Shown here piece after piece: positions 8,264 to 17,030 of a DNA stretch of 64,000 nucleotides. The notes below the pieces were generated by a model, which saw nothing but the letters and a program-made list of their open reading frames with translations, did no database searches and was not told the origin of the DNA. Both the position numbers and the translations under genes were made by a program. Each line of letters begins with the position of its first letter. The first letter of the stretch is position 1. The stretch lies in assembly GCF_000327065.1 (NCBI RefSeq), contig NC_019936.1, positions 3,624,001 through 3,688,000 of the forward strand, in the 5' to 3' direction. This DNA comes from Stutzerimonas stutzeri RCH2. Its GTDB lineage: Bacteria; Pseudomonadota; Gammaproteobacteria; Pseudomonadales; Pseudomonadaceae.

Positions 8264-8659
8264 TCACAGCAGGACCACCGCCCAGACCAGGGCAAGCAGA
8301 CACAGCGCCAGCAGTTGCGCGGCGCTGCCCATGTCCTTTGCCTGTTTGGAAAGTGGATGCAGCTCGTAGGAGATGCGGTCGATAGCGGCCTCGATCGCCG
8401 AATTGAGCAGCTCGACGATCAACACAAGCAGCACCACGGCGATCAGCACGGCGCGCTCGATGCGGCTGACGTCGAGCAGCAACGCCAGCGGCACCAGCAA
8501 AAGGCTCAGCCACACCAGCTGGCGGAACGCTGCCTCGCCCGCGTAGGCGGCCCGCAAACCTGCCAGCGAGTAGCCGCAGGCGTGCCAGACACGCGCCACA
8601 CCGCTGCGACCCTTGAGTGTCGAGCCATCGATCAGCGTGCTGGTCGGTTCAGATGACAT
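8264..8659 (-). CDS. dgkA: Diacylglycerol kinase
   Basis: A 131-residue membrane enzyme with the family signature ELLNSAIEAAIDRI and three hydrophobic helices, the size expected of prokaryotic DgkA. It phosphorylates diacylglycerol to phosphatidic acid at the inner membrane. The N-terminus (MSSEPTSTLIDGSTLKG) matches an ATG at 8659, giving an 11-nt overlap with the upstream kinase-like gene. Its position just before an LTA-synthase-like gene suggests it recycles the diacylglycerol made by that enzyme. Confidence 0.9.
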   Translation of the reverse strand: MSSEPTSTLIDGSTLKGRSGVARVWHACGYSLAGLRAAYAGEAAFRQLVWLSLLLVPLALLLDVSRIERAVLIAVVLLVLIVELLNSAIEAAIDRISYELHPLSKQAKDMGSAAQLLALCLLALVWAVVLL

Positions 8660-9368
8660 CGCAGCGCGCCCGGCTGAACGCAGCATGGGCGGCCAGCAGT
8701 CGCTGCCAGTCCTGCTCCGGCATCGTCTGCCGATGGCGCTTGAGCTGGCGCAGGTCATGCCGCGCCGCCGCGCTGCGCCGAAGACGACGGCGACTCTTTT
8801 CCAGATCGAGCAGCGCGACCTCCACCCACGCCGCCGTGCCCTCACCGTGAACCTTCAGGAAGATGTGCTTGGGGTAGCAGCAGCCATGCTGCCAGCGCGC
8901 CTGATGGATACGGCCGAGGGTGCTTCCGACCGCTTCGAGCATGCGCCCCTGCAGCGTGTCGCCGTAGTAGGCGGGCATGTCTTCGCCGTACCAATCCTCC
9001 AGGCTGACAAAGCCGTCCAGCGCCTTCGTCACCAGCAGTGCCTGCCACCGCCCGGCCTGCTGCCGGGTACCGCAATAGACCAGCTCTGGCACGCCCACAC
9101 TGAGATCGCGCATGGCCTGCAGTGCGTACCGCTCACGCAACGCCGTCGGCCGGCCGAACGGATGGAGCAGCGAGCGGTACAGGTGGCCGATCTGGCGCTT
9201 GCAGTACAACGGCGGCTGTTGTGCGTCGCGCAACCGGATGCGCTGCACCCCGCTTTCACCGTCACGCCGGCGATTGGGCTCCTCGACCCATTCGCCTTGA
9301 GTATCCCACCAGCGCTGAAAGGTGCTGGTGCGTGGCTCACGGGCGGGCAGTACGAGAGGACGATTCAT
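8649..9368 (-). CDS. LPS/Kdo kinase-like protein of the InaA (WarB) family
   Basis: A 239-residue protein kinase-fold protein of the lipopolysaccharide kinase/InaA family. The catalytic-loop region reads HGCCYPKHIFLKV and the metal-binding motif LLDLEKSR stands for DFG. ATG at 9368 is chosen over an upstream start because it gives the natural N-terminus and leaves a 2-nt gap to the methyltransferase gene. In P. aeruginosa and P. putida the colR-colS locus is followed by a methyltransferase and an InaA-like kinase (warA, warB), and this order is the same, so it is probably WarB. The likely role is core LPS modification. Confidence 0.75.
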   Translation of the reverse strand: MNRPLVLPAREPRTSTFQRWWDTQGEWVEEPNRRRDGESGVQRIRLRDAQQPPLYCKRQIGHLYRSLLHPFGRPTALRERYALQAMRDLSVGVPELVYCGTRQQAGRWQALLVTKALDGFVSLEDWYGEDMPAYYGDTLQGRMLEAVGSTLGRIHQARWQHGCCYPKHIFLKVHGEGTAAWVEVALLDLEKSRRRLRRSAAARHDLRQLKRHRQTMPEQDWQRLLAAHAAFSRARCDVI

Positions 9369-9370
9369 GC

Positions 9371-10057
9371 TCACCCCCGCTTGCGCAGCACGTAGACGCG
9401 CCACATGGCGTAGCCCGGCAGAAAGTCGTTGCGGTCGAGAATGTCGAAGCCAGCCTCGGCAAACTCCGCCTCGATCACCGAGCGCGCGACGACGAAACGG
9501 TTCTGGTTGTCCTTGGCCGGTCGCCGCCGCTCAAGGCGCTTGCGCTTCCAGGCCTTGTAGTTGCCATCGACCCACAGCGAGACGATCAGCGTGTCGCGTG
9601 TGACGCGATGGAATTCGCGCAGCATCGCCAGGCGATGCGCCGGATCGGCGATGTGGTGCAACAGGCGCATGCAGAAGATGTTGTCGACCGCGTTGTCGCC
9701 CATGTCGATGGCGAAGGCCGACGTCTGAAAGGTCTCCACCCGTTTGAGCACTTCCAGCGGCTGCGAAGCCTCGGCGATCGCCAGCATGTCGGCGGAGTTG
9801 TCCGCGGCGAAGATCATCCGGCTCGGATGTTTGGCCAGCAGCGGCCAGAAGCGCCCGGCGCCACAGGGCAGGTCGAGCACCAGATCGGGGTCGCCGGCAA
9901 TCTTCAGTGCGCGGCGCGCCATCTGTTCGTCACGCCAGTGCGATAGCCGCCGGGCCAGCCCGTCCTGGTGCTTGTGCAGATATTCGTAGGCGTGCTGACG
10001 GTCGTACTTGCGCGAGAACTCCAGTTCGATAGGGCTCGATGTGGGCATGGCGGGCAT
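9371..10057 (-). CDS. SAM-dependent methyltransferase (WarA-like)
   Basis: A 228-residue class I methyltransferase. Motif I is LDLPCGAGRF (about residues 61-70), followed by an acidic loop AADNSADML and the post-motif region MRLLHHIAD. By gene order (colR, colS, methyltransferase, InaA-like kinase) it matches WarA of pseudomonads, which is linked to LPS biosynthesis. An ATG at 10048 is an alternative start with GGA 9 nt upstream. A ColR-type box lies 60 bases upstream on the same strand. Substrate not known from sequence. Confidence 0.75.
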   Translation of the reverse strand: MPAMPTSSPIELEFSRKYDRQHAYEYLHKHQDGLARRLSHWRDEQMARRALKIAGDPDLVLDLPCGAGRFWPLLAKHPSRMIFAADNSADMLAIAEASQPLEVLKRVETFQTSAFAIDMGDNAVDNIFCMRLLHHIADPAHRLAMLREFHRVTRDTLIVSLWVDGNYKAWKRKRLERRRPAKDNQNRFVVARSVIEAEFAEAGFDILDRNDFLPGYAMWRVYVLRKRG

Positions 10058-10117
10058 TCCGGTTGAAAACGGAACACCAAACTAACCAGACAGACATCAA
10101 GAGCCCGTCAACGGGAT

Positions 10118-10133
10118 GTGAAAAAAACGTCAA
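10118..10133 (-). promoter_or_regulatory. Candidate ColR-binding box upstream of warA-like gene
   Basis: On the minus strand this reads TTGACGTTTTTTTCAC. It agrees at every fixed position with the ColR consensus of P. putida as I remember it (YYNASNNYTTTTTSAC). It overlaps the last codon of colS and ends about 60 bases before the methyltransferase start, where an OmpR-family activator would act. The consensus is from memory and needs checking. Confidence 0.55.
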
Positions 10134-11407
10134 ACCACGCCGTCATCAAAGCGCACCTGGAAGCAGCTGCCCTGCGGTTGCCGCGGCACCACCCCCACCT
10201 GCCAGCTCTGATGCGCGCAGATACGTTTGACCAGCGACAGTCCCAATCCCAGCCCTTCGCCGCGCCCCTCAGCGCCGCGCACGAATGGCTGGAACATGCG
10301 TTCCTGCTCCGCCAGGGGAATGCCCACGCCGCTGTCCTCGACGCGAAAGCCACCCTCGCTCAGGACCAGACGCACCGTGCCGCGGTCGGTGTAGTGCAGC
10401 GCGTTGCGCAGGAGATTGGACATCACCGTGGCAAGCAAGGTGTGGTTATAGACGCCCTTGTCCTCACCCTCCTCCCGCAGCTCGAAGGCCAGGCCTTTTT
10501 CTGCCAGCAACGGTGCCCAACGTTCGCTCTGTTCAGTCGCTACGCTCCGCAAGCTGGTGTCACCCGCCAAGGACGTCTGTTGCGGACGCGCCCGCGCCAG
10601 CATCAGGAAGGTTTCCACCAGCTCGTGCATTTCCTGCGCGGCGCGCTGGATGCGCGCCAGCGGTCGCTGCGCAGCTGGCGGCAGCTCGGCCTGCTGTTCA
10701 AGCAGCTCGCAGGCACCGAGCACCACCATCAGCGGCGTGCGCAGTTCGTGGCTGACATCGGCGGTGAACAGCCGCTCGCGCTCCAGAGTCTGGCGCAGCT
10801 GGCCGAGGGTGCTGTCGAAGGCAGCCGCCACATGGCCGACTTCATCATCCGGATATTGCAACGCCAGTGGCGGCGCCATCGGGTGCAGCTGATCACGATG
10901 ACGTACCTGTTGTGCCAGGCGTGACAGCGGCGCCATGACTTTCCTGGCCATCAACCAGCCAAGCCCCCAGGCACCGACGATGCTCAGCAGGAATCCGGCC
11001 AGCACCACCATGAACAATGCATTCTCGCGCGCCTCGAACTCATGCTGCTCCTCGACCAGCAGATACTTGGCGCCGTCGATTTCGCGTTGATAGACGTAGT
11101 AGGCATCGTCGTTGCGGACCAGCTCGGTGAACCCATCGCCGAGCCCCCGAAAGGCTTCGGGAATGGCATAGCCGGGCAGGTTCGAGGCGAAGAATCGGGT
11201 GGCGGCGTCGAGCCGTGGTGCATCCCCGTGCACCATCACGTCATTGAGCACGCTATCCAGCTCGCGCCCCAGCTCCTGGGTCACCAGGTGCTCCTCGATG
11301 AAATGCACGACCGCGACGATGCCGAGCGAAAACGTGCCGCTGACCACCAGCGTCATCAGGGTGAAGGCAATGACGATGCGTCGGGCGAACGGTTGCTTAG
11401 CCAGCAT
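10130..11407 (-). CDS. colS: Sensor histidine kinase ColS
   Basis: About 425 residues: TM1 at 12-34, a periplasmic loop of ~100 residues, TM2 near 131-153, HAMP, then HisKA with the phospho-His in VSHELRTP (H220) and a HATPase domain (NLLRNALHY, VEDSGVGIP, GLGLGLSLVK). The loop holds E120-x-x-E123 and E125-x-x-E128, like the ExxE motif by which ColS of P. putida senses iron and zinc. The ATG at 11407 overlaps colR by 11 nt. I call it ColS from the partner regulator and the warA/warB-like genes downstream. Confidence 0.78.
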   Translation of the reverse strand: MLAKQPFARRIVIAFTLMTLVVSGTFSLGIVAVVHFIEEHLVTQELGRELDSVLNDVMVHGDAPRLDAATRFFASNLPGYAIPEAFRGLGDGFTELVRNDDAYYVYQREIDGAKYLLVEEQHEFEARENALFMVVLAGFLLSIVGAWGLGWLMARKVMAPLSRLAQQVRHRDQLHPMAPPLALQYPDDEVGHVAAAFDSTLGQLRQTLERERLFTADVSHELRTPLMVVLGACELLEQQAELPPAAQRPLARIQRAAQEMHELVETFLMLARARPQQTSLAGDTSLRSVATEQSERWAPLLAEKGLAFELREEGEDKGVYNHTLLATVMSNLLRNALHYTDRGTVRLVLSEGGFRVEDSGVGIPLAEQERMFQPFVRGAEGRGEGLGLGLSLVKRICAHQSWQVGVVPRQPQGSCFQVRFDDGVV

Positions 11408-12080
11408 GCTCGCTCTCCGCGAGGCGAAACCCGACGCCGTGCACGGTGTGCAGCAGCGGTGTCGCGAACGGTTTGTCGAGCACCTGACGCAGCTGGTGGA
11501 TATGGCTGCGCAGGCTGTCGCTGTCAGGCACATCGTTGCCCCACAGCGCCTCCTCCAGCTGCTCGCGGCGCACCACCGCCGGGCTCTTCTGCATCAGGAT
11601 CGCCAGCAGCTTGTGGCCAATCGGGTTCAACCGCAGCGGCTGCCCGGCACGGGTTGCCTGCAGGGTGTCGAGGTCATACTGCAGGTCACCGACCTGCAGC
11701 TTGTTCTTGCGCGAACCCTGGCTACGACGTAGCACGGCCTCGATACGGGCGACCAGCTCGGACAGCGCGAACGGCTTGACCAGATAATCGTCGGCACCAG
11801 CGCCCAGCCCTTGCAGTCGGTCGGCCAGCGCGTCGCGGGCGGTGAGCATGATGATCGGAGTGTCGCGCCCGGCGTCCTCGCGCAGCCGCTTGCACACCTG
11901 CAGCCCGTCGATGCCGGGCAGCATGATGTCCAGCACGATCAGGTCGTAGTGCTCGGTCGCGGCCAGGTGCAGGCCGCTGAGGCCGTCCTGGGCGCAATCC
12001 ACCACGTAGCCCTTGAGTTCGAGGTAATCCAGCACGTTCGCCAGGATGTCGCGGTTGTCTTCGATGACCAGGATGCGCAT
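11397..12080 (-). CDS. colR: OmpR-family response regulator ColR
   Basis: A 227-residue two-domain regulator. The receiver has the acidic pair ED at 7-8, phospho-acceptor D51 (VLDIMLPG) and Lys in YLVKPF near residue 103. The C-terminal winged helix (SDSLRSHIHQLRQVLDKPF... TVHGVGFRL) is of the OmpR type. Its partner kinase follows with an 11-nt overlap. Expected function: response to excess metal or envelope stress and control of LPS and lipid-remodelling genes, including the minus-strand genes downstream. It faces a divergent LTA-synthase-like gene across 108 bases that may share its promoter region. Confidence 0.8.
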   Translation of the reverse strand: MRILVIEDNRDILANVLDYLELKGYVVDCAQDGLSGLHLAATEHYDLIVLDIMLPGIDGLQVCKRLREDAGRDTPIIMLTARDALADRLQGLGAGADDYLVKPFALSELVARIEAVLRRSQGSRKNKLQVGDLQYDLDTLQATRAGQPLRLNPIGHKLLAILMQKSPAVVRREQLEEALWGNDVPDSDSLRSHIHQLRQVLDKPFATPLLHTVHGVGFRLAESEHAG

Positions 12081-12188
12081 ATCGTTTCGCTAGCAGGCAA
12101 ATGACGGAATTTTCACGCCTTCTTTACGAAGGCCTCACAAGCGGGTGCGCAGACTTCGGCGCGTTCAAACTCACCCGCGGATCATACG

Positions 12189-14147
12189 ATGACACTCCTG
12201 CGCCATGCTCAACTTCGTTATCTGTCGCTGCTTGCCGGCCTCTGGTTCGGCGTTTTTCTGATCACCCGCGGCACCTTGCTGTTTGCCCACGGGCAGGATG
12301 CAGCTGCCGGCCCGGGCGAACTGTTGCGCGTCTTTGCGCTGGGTACGATCTATGACCTGGCGTTCCTGACCTTTGCCACATTGCCCCTGGGCTGCTACCT
12401 CATGCTGTGTCCGCAGCGGCTCTGGGCGAATCGCTGGCACCAGCGCGGGCTCACCCTGCTGCTGGCCCTGAGTCTCTACGCCATGCTGTTCACCGGGCTC
12501 GCCGAATGGCTGTTCTGGGACGAGTTCGGCGTGCGCTTCAATTTCATCGCGGTCGACTACCTGGTCTATTCCGACGAGGTGCTGCGCAACATCCTCGAGT
12601 CGTACCCGGTCTTTGCGCTGTTGGCCCTGCTGGCACTGATCACGTTACTTGCCACCGCGGTGCTGCAAGCGCCGCTCAAACGAGCTCTGGGCGCACCAAG
12701 CCTGCCCTGGCGGGGCCGCGCAACGGTACTCGCCAGCCTGTTGGGCGCTGCGACTGCCAGTGGACTGATCGTCGGCCAGGACTTCCCGCGTGGCAATGGC
12801 GGCAACGCCTATCAACGGGAGCTGGCGAGCAATGGCCCGTTCCAGTTCTTTGCCGCCTTTCGCAACAACGAGCTGGACTATGAACAGTTCTACGCCACGC
12901 AGCCCGAACGCCGCGTTGCCGAAGGTCTGCGCGCGGAAGTCGCAGAACCCAACGTTCGCTTCATCGGCCAGGACCCGCTGGACATCCGCCGGGTAATCGA
13001 CAACCCCGGCCAGGCGCGCAAGCTCAACGTCGTGCTGATCACTGTGGAAAGCCTCAGCGCGAAGTACCTCGGCAGCTTCGGCGACAGCCGCGGCCTGACG
13101 CCCAACCTTGATCAGCTGCGCCCGCAGAGCCTGTTCTTCAACAACTTCTACGCCACCGGCACTCGTACCGACCGGGGCCTGGAAGCCATCACCCTGTCCG
13201 TACCGCCAACGCCCGGTCGCTCGATCGTCAAGCGCGTTGGCCGCGAGAGCGGCTTCGCCAGCCTGGGCCAGCAGCTCCAGGCGCAGGGCTACGACAGCGT
13301 GTTCCTCTACGGCGGGCGCGGCTATTTCGACAACATGAGCGCCTTCTTCAGTGGCAACGGCTACCGGGTGGTCGACCAGAGCAGCGTCGACGAGGCGGAC
13401 ATGCATTTCAAGAACGCCTGGGGCATGGCCGATGAGGACCTCTATCGTCTGGCGATCCGCGAGGCAGACGCGGACTATGCCGTGGGCAAGCCGTTCCTCC
13501 TGCAACTGATGACCACGTCCAATCATCGTCCCTATACCTACCCGGACGGGCGCATCGACATTCCGTCCGGTGAAGGTCGCGAGGGCGCGGTGAAATACAC
13601 CGACGCCACCATCGGCGAGTTCCTGCATAACGCGCGGAGCAAGCCGTGGTTCGCCAATACGCTGTTCGTCATCGTCGCCGACCACACCGCCGGCAGCGCC
13701 GGCTCGCAGGACCTGCCGGTGGCCAGCTATCACATCCCGCTGTTCATCTACGCCCCGAACCTGATCGAGCCGCGCGAGATGAACCTGGTGGCCAGCCAGA
13801 TCGACATCGCGCCGACCCTGCTTGGCCTGCTCAACCTGGACTACGTCTCGACCTTCTTTGGCCGCAACCTGCTGCGCGACGACGTCCAGCCCGGGCGCGC
13901 ACTGATCGGCAACTACCAGCACCTCGGCCTGTTCGACGGCAAGGACCTGGCGATTCTCAGCCCCCGTCGCGGCATCCGCCGGCACGATGACGCGCTGCAG
14001 GCCAGCCGCGAAGCCAGCGCTGGCATCGATGATCCGCTGGTAATGCGCGACATCGCCTATTACCAGGGCGCCAGCTACGACTACGGCCATGCGCTGCTGA
14101 GCTGGAAACGTCCGTCCTCAAGCGCCACCCAACTCAGCCAGCGCTGA
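12189..14147 (+). CDS. Second LTA synthase-like membrane phosphotransferase
   Basis: A 652-residue protein with five or more hydrophobic helices in the first ~200 residues and a C-terminal alkaline-phosphatase-fold domain. Elements seen are NVVLITVESLSAKYLG (metal-binding Glu), the nucleophile region YATGTRTDRGLE and FVIVADHTAGSAG. It is only distantly like the enzyme at 6.1-8.2 kb. The upstream 108-bp gap is shared with colR and holds an imperfect ColR-type sequence (TTTTCAC near 12110). A PAP2 phosphatase gene follows 41 bases downstream, so the pair probably handles lipid-linked phosphates in the periplasm. It could be a phosphoglycerol or phosphoethanolamine transferase. Confidence 0.75.
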   Translation: MTLLRHAQLRYLSLLAGLWFGVFLITRGTLLFAHGQDAAAGPGELLRVFALGTIYDLAFLTFATLPLGCYLMLCPQRLWANRWHQRGLTLLLALSLYAMLFTGLAEWLFWDEFGVRFNFIAVDYLVYSDEVLRNILESYPVFALLALLALITLLATAVLQAPLKRALGAPSLPWRGRATVLASLLGAATASGLIVGQDFPRGNGGNAYQRELASNGPFQFFAAFRNNELDYEQFYATQPERRVAEGLRAEVAEPNVRFIGQDPLDIRRVIDNPGQARKLNVVLITVESLSAKYLGSFGDSRGLTPNLDQLRPQSLFFNNFYATGTRTDRGLEAITLSVPPTPGRSIVKRVGRESGFASLGQQLQAQGYDSVFLYGGRGYFDNMSAFFSGNGYRVVDQSSVDEADMHFKNAWGMADEDLYRLAIREADADYAVGKPFLLQLMTTSNHRPYTYPDGRIDIPSGEGREGAVKYTDATIGEFLHNARSKPWFANTLFVIVADHTAGSAGSQDLPVASYHIPLFIYAPNLIEPREMNLVASQIDIAPTLLGLLNLDYVSTFFGRNLLRDDVQPGRALIGNYQHLGLFDGKDLAILSPRRGIRRHDDALQASREASAGIDDPLVMRDIAYYQGASYDYGHALLSWKRPSSSATQLSQR

Positions 14148-14188
14148 ACCTGCCGGCGCCGCTCGCGGCGCCTCTGGAGCATGCGACG

Positions 14189-14926
14189 ATGAACCCGCCG
14201 AATCAGATTCCCCACAGCCGGCCGTTCAACTTCACCCTTGGTTTCGGTCTGCCCGCCCTGCTGATGGCAGCGCTACTGTTTGGCGACCCGAGCAACCTCG
14301 ACTTCGCGCTGTCGCGGCAGTTCTACGAGCCGGGAATCGGCTTTGTCGGCCGCCACAGCTGGCTACTCGAAGACTTCCTGCATGATCGGGTCAAGCAGCT
14401 GGTGATCGTCATCGGCGTGCTCGCCATTGCCGGTTTCCTGCTCAGCCTGCTGCCGACCCGGCTTGCGCCCTGGCGCCGCTCGCTGGGCTATCTGGTGCTT
14501 GCGCTGGGCCTGTCGACCAGCATCGTCACGCCGCTGAAGACGCTCACCGGCGTTCACTGCCCGTGGAGCCTCGCGGAATTCGGCGGTGCTGAAACCTTCA
14601 CGCCGCTGCTCAGCGAGCGCGCACCGGCCCTCAAGCCGGGGCGCTGCTGGCCGGGCGGGCATGCATCGGCAGGTTTCTCCCTGCTGGCGTTGTTCTTCGT
14701 GCTGCGCGATCGCAGGCCACGTACCGCACGGATTGCCCTGGCGGTGGCGCTTGGATTGGGGACTGTGCTGTCGGTCGGGCGGGTGATGCAGGGGGCGCAC
14801 TTCTTCTCGCACAACCTATGGACCCTGCTGTTCGACTGGACGATCTGCCTGGCCTGTTACCGGCTGGTGCTGTACCGAGCCGTTCCCGCAATGCCGCCGC
14901 TACTTGCCGAGCAACCCGCACGCTAG
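14189..14926 (+). CDS. PAP2-family membrane phosphatase
   Basis: A 245-residue polytopic protein with the three PAP2 signature blocks in variant form: KTLTGVHCPW (block 1), PGGHAS (block 2, catalytic His) and SVGRVMQGAHFFSH (block 3, nucleophile His). Enzymes of this family remove phosphate from lipid A, undecaprenyl pyrophosphate or phosphatidic acid on the periplasmic face. Block 1 has Cys-Pro in place of the usual Arg-Pro, which is common in the bacterial LpxE/LpxT-like branch. It follows the LTA-synthase-like gene and ends just before a clear terminator. Confidence 0.82.
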   Translation: MNPPNQIPHSRPFNFTLGFGLPALLMAALLFGDPSNLDFALSRQFYEPGIGFVGRHSWLLEDFLHDRVKQLVIVIGVLAIAGFLLSLLPTRLAPWRRSLGYLVLALGLSTSIVTPLKTLTGVHCPWSLAEFGGAETFTPLLSERAPALKPGRCWPGGHASAGFSLLALFFVLRDRRPRTARIALAVALGLGTVLSVGRVMQGAHFFSHNLWTLLFDWTICLACYRLVLYRAVPAMPPLLAEQPAR

Positions 14927-14943
14927 TCACGCCGGTTGCTTTC

Positions 14944-14978
14944 AAGGCGCACCGGACCTGATCCCGTGCGCCTTTTTG
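14944..14978 (+). terminator. Rho-independent terminator after the PAP2 gene
   Basis: Stem AAGGCGCAC (14944-14952) with GTGCGCCTT (14966-14974), followed by a run of T to 14977 on the plus strand. It closes the transcript of the LTA-synthase-like and PAP2 genes. The minus strand lacks the T run. Confidence 0.85.
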
Positions 14979-14981
14979 CGC

Positions 14982-15401
14982 TCAGCGGTGAAAGGCTTGC
15001 GCCTTGGCCTGATCGACGTGGCGGCGCCAGTCGCGGTCGCGATCACGCTCGAGTGCGTTGCTGCGCCAGGCGGTCAGCCCTCCGGTCTCCATCTGCATCG
15101 CCTGGCATTGCCGGTAACCATCATTCCAGCCCTCCGCATACAACGGCTGGCTCATATAACGCGGCACGTTTTTGCGAAACTGGCCAAGCGCCCCGGCAGC
15201 CTGCCGGCCACTGCCACAACCCGCGCGGAAGCCTTCGGCATATTCAGGTGGATATTCGTCGCCGGCCAGCAGCTCCGGTGCGCTCTGGCAGCCGCTCAGT
15301 GAAAGGCCGGCGAGCATCAGGGCAAGTAGCGCCCGACGATGACGTGAAGTGGAGCCACGCCGTTTGCTGGCGCGATGTGGATGCGGAAGGCGAGGAGACA
15401 T
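14982..15401 (-). CDS. Small lipoprotein of unknown function
   Basis: A 139-residue protein with an Arg/His-rich N-terminus, a hydrophobic stretch and a lipobox LSLSGC (Cys near residue 38), so it is probably lipidated and held in the envelope. The mature part contains repeated Tyr/Gly-rich segments (YAEGFRAGC, YAEGWNDGYRQC) with paired Cys that may form a disulfide. I do not recognise a named family. The start is uncertain; a later Met (LMLAGLSL) would give a shorter signal. The SdiA-regulated protein gene is 137 bases upstream on the same strand. Confidence 0.6.
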   Translation of the reverse strand: MSPRLPHPHRASKRRGSTSRHRRALLALMLAGLSLSGCQSAPELLAGDEYPPEYAEGFRAGCGSGRQAAGALGQFRKNVPRYMSQPLYAEGWNDGYRQCQAMQMETGGLTAWRSNALERDRDRDWRRHVDQAKAQAFHR

Positions 15402-15538
15402 GAGATCACCCGAGCAGAAGGGAACGAAGCCCGCGGCGCGCCACCCGGGCTGCCACGGTACGCTTCGAAGTCTGCTCGGGTTGCTGTCGGGGTTTCGTCA
15501 AGCGGGTGTGAACGAAGCGTGAGTACGCTGAGCGGGCA

Positions 15539-16492
15539 TCAACCCTCCGCACGGCGGAAGCTATAGAACAGATTCGGCTCGCTGACGACGAACAGGGTGC
15601 CGTCATTGTCGATGGTGACGCCCTCGGGGTGCGGCGCGGATCGTTGCAGGCCACCGAACCAGCGATTGAGGCTGCGATAGCTGAGCATGCGCCCGCTGTC
15701 GCTGAGCTCCATGAGCAGGCGCGACTCGTCACTGAGCAGAATCAGGTGCCCGGTGGCGGCGTCGAAGTGGATATCCGACAGATCGGTGGCGAACACCTGA
15801 TCCGCGATCCAGTCACTGCGATCGCGAATGGTCAGTTGCAGCGGCCCCTCAAGGCTGGCAGCGACGCCACCGACCTCGTAGAGCTGGCGCGGGTCGCGCT
15901 CCTTGACGATGAACAGCCGGTCGCCCGCCGCATCGTACGTCAGCCCTTCGAAGCCCTTGTTGCCGTTGAGGTTGATCCCGAGGGAAAAGAACTGCGCCTC
16001 GGACGCTTCGATCGGCCGCGGCTGCGCCGGCAAGCGGAAGATGCTGATCTGCTGCGCTCGCTCATCGGAAACGGCCACGCGCCCGTGCCCCATGTAGGTC
16101 ACGCCTTCGATGTCACCGAAACCCTGCAGCGGATAACGCTCGAGCAACTCACCGGTCTTGCTCAATGCCACCAGCTCGGTCGGACCGCCGTTCACGACCG
16201 CGAGCAGGCGATCCAGATCCGCGTCATAGCTGACCGCCGAAAGGTTCTGGCTTATCCCCCTCACCGGCTTGCCATCGATGACCACTGCGTAGCCAGGCAG
16301 CCAACGGTTCGTCACGTCCTGCCCGGTCACGTTGATCAGCTGGGTAAGGTTGAAGTACAGCCGCTCGTTCCAGTGCAGCGCCACTGCCGTCACCACGCAG
16401 GCGGACAGCAATACGAGCAGGCCGAGCAGCCCGTAGCGACGACGGAGCAATGCGCCCAGACGGTGGCTGCTGTAAAAGCTGGTTTGCATCAT
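15539..16492 (-). CDS. SdiA-regulated domain (YjiK-like) beta-propeller protein
   Basis: About 317 residues with one N-terminal membrane anchor (YGLLGLLVLLSACVVTAVAL) and a periplasmic beta-propeller of YjiK type. Repeats such as NLSAVSYDADLDRLLAV, GDIEGVTYMGHGRVAV, GFEGLTYDAAGDRLFIV and SDIHFDAATGHLILL carry the pattern. The ATG pair at 16492/16489 follows GAGGG at a good distance, so the longer upstream reading is rejected. Molecular role unknown; propellers of this family look like esterase or phytase-type folds. It is divergent from the DUF1232 gene. Confidence 0.75.
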   Translation of the reverse strand: MMQTSFYSSHRLGALLRRRYGLLGLLVLLSACVVTAVALHWNERLYFNLTQLINVTGQDVTNRWLPGYAVVIDGKPVRGISQNLSAVSYDADLDRLLAVVNGGPTELVALSKTGELLERYPLQGFGDIEGVTYMGHGRVAVSDERAQQISIFRLPAQPRPIEASEAQFFSLGINLNGNKGFEGLTYDAAGDRLFIVKERDPRQLYEVGGVAASLEGPLQLTIRDRSDWIADQVFATDLSDIHFDAATGHLILLSDESRLLMELSDSGRMLSYRSLNRWFGGLQRSAPHPEGVTIDNDGTLFVVSEPNLFYSFRRAEG

Positions 16493-16547
16493 CGCGGTTT
16501 CCCTCTTCGCTGGCGCTGCCAGCCTGTTCTGCTCCAGGAGCAATTCG

Positions 16548-16943
16548 ATGTTCAGCCTGTCTCGCTTCACGTCGTGCCTGCGGGGCTGGGCACGCCAGCT
16601 CAAACGTGACGTCATGACGCTCTGGTGCTGTGCCCGTCACCCGGCTACACCCTGGTGGCTGCGCACGTTTCTGTTTTGTGTGGTCGCCTACGCACTGAGC
16701 CCGATCGACCTGATTCCGGACTTCATTCCAGTGCTTGGCTACCTTGACGACCTGCTGCTGTTGCCTCTTGGTATCTGGCTGGCCATACGCCTGATGCCGC
16801 CGGCCATCCTCAGCGAGTGCCGCGCTCAGGCGCTTGCCTGGGAGAACACGCCTCGCCCGATCAGCCGGGCGGGCGCTGCCGCAGTCGTACTCATCTGGGT
16901 GCTAGCCGCCAGCTCCCTGGCCTACTGGTTGAGCAGGCGCTGA
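16548..16943 (+). CDS. DUF1232 (YkvA-like) small membrane protein
   Basis: A 131-residue protein with the conserved DUF1232 core AYALSPIDLIPDFIPVLGYLDD (seen in part as LSPIDLIPDFIP), flanked by membrane helices at about 40-55, 65-80 and 105-125. The start has AGGAG eight bases upstream. The family is widespread with no agreed function. It is divergent from the YjiK-like gene and is followed by about 150 bases holding the regulatory box of the next operon. Confidence 0.8.
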   Translation: MFSLSRFTSCLRGWARQLKRDVMTLWCCARHPATPWWLRTFLFCVVAYALSPIDLIPDFIPVLGYLDDLLLLPLGIWLAIRLMPPAILSECRAQALAWENTPRPISRAGAAAVVLIWVLAASSLAYWLSRR

Positions 16944-17030
16944 TCGACGCGCGACCGAGCATAACCAGGCATATGTGAAAAAATCGTCGCGAGCGCAGAT
17001 CGTTTCGCCAGCCGACAGACCCGGGACCGG

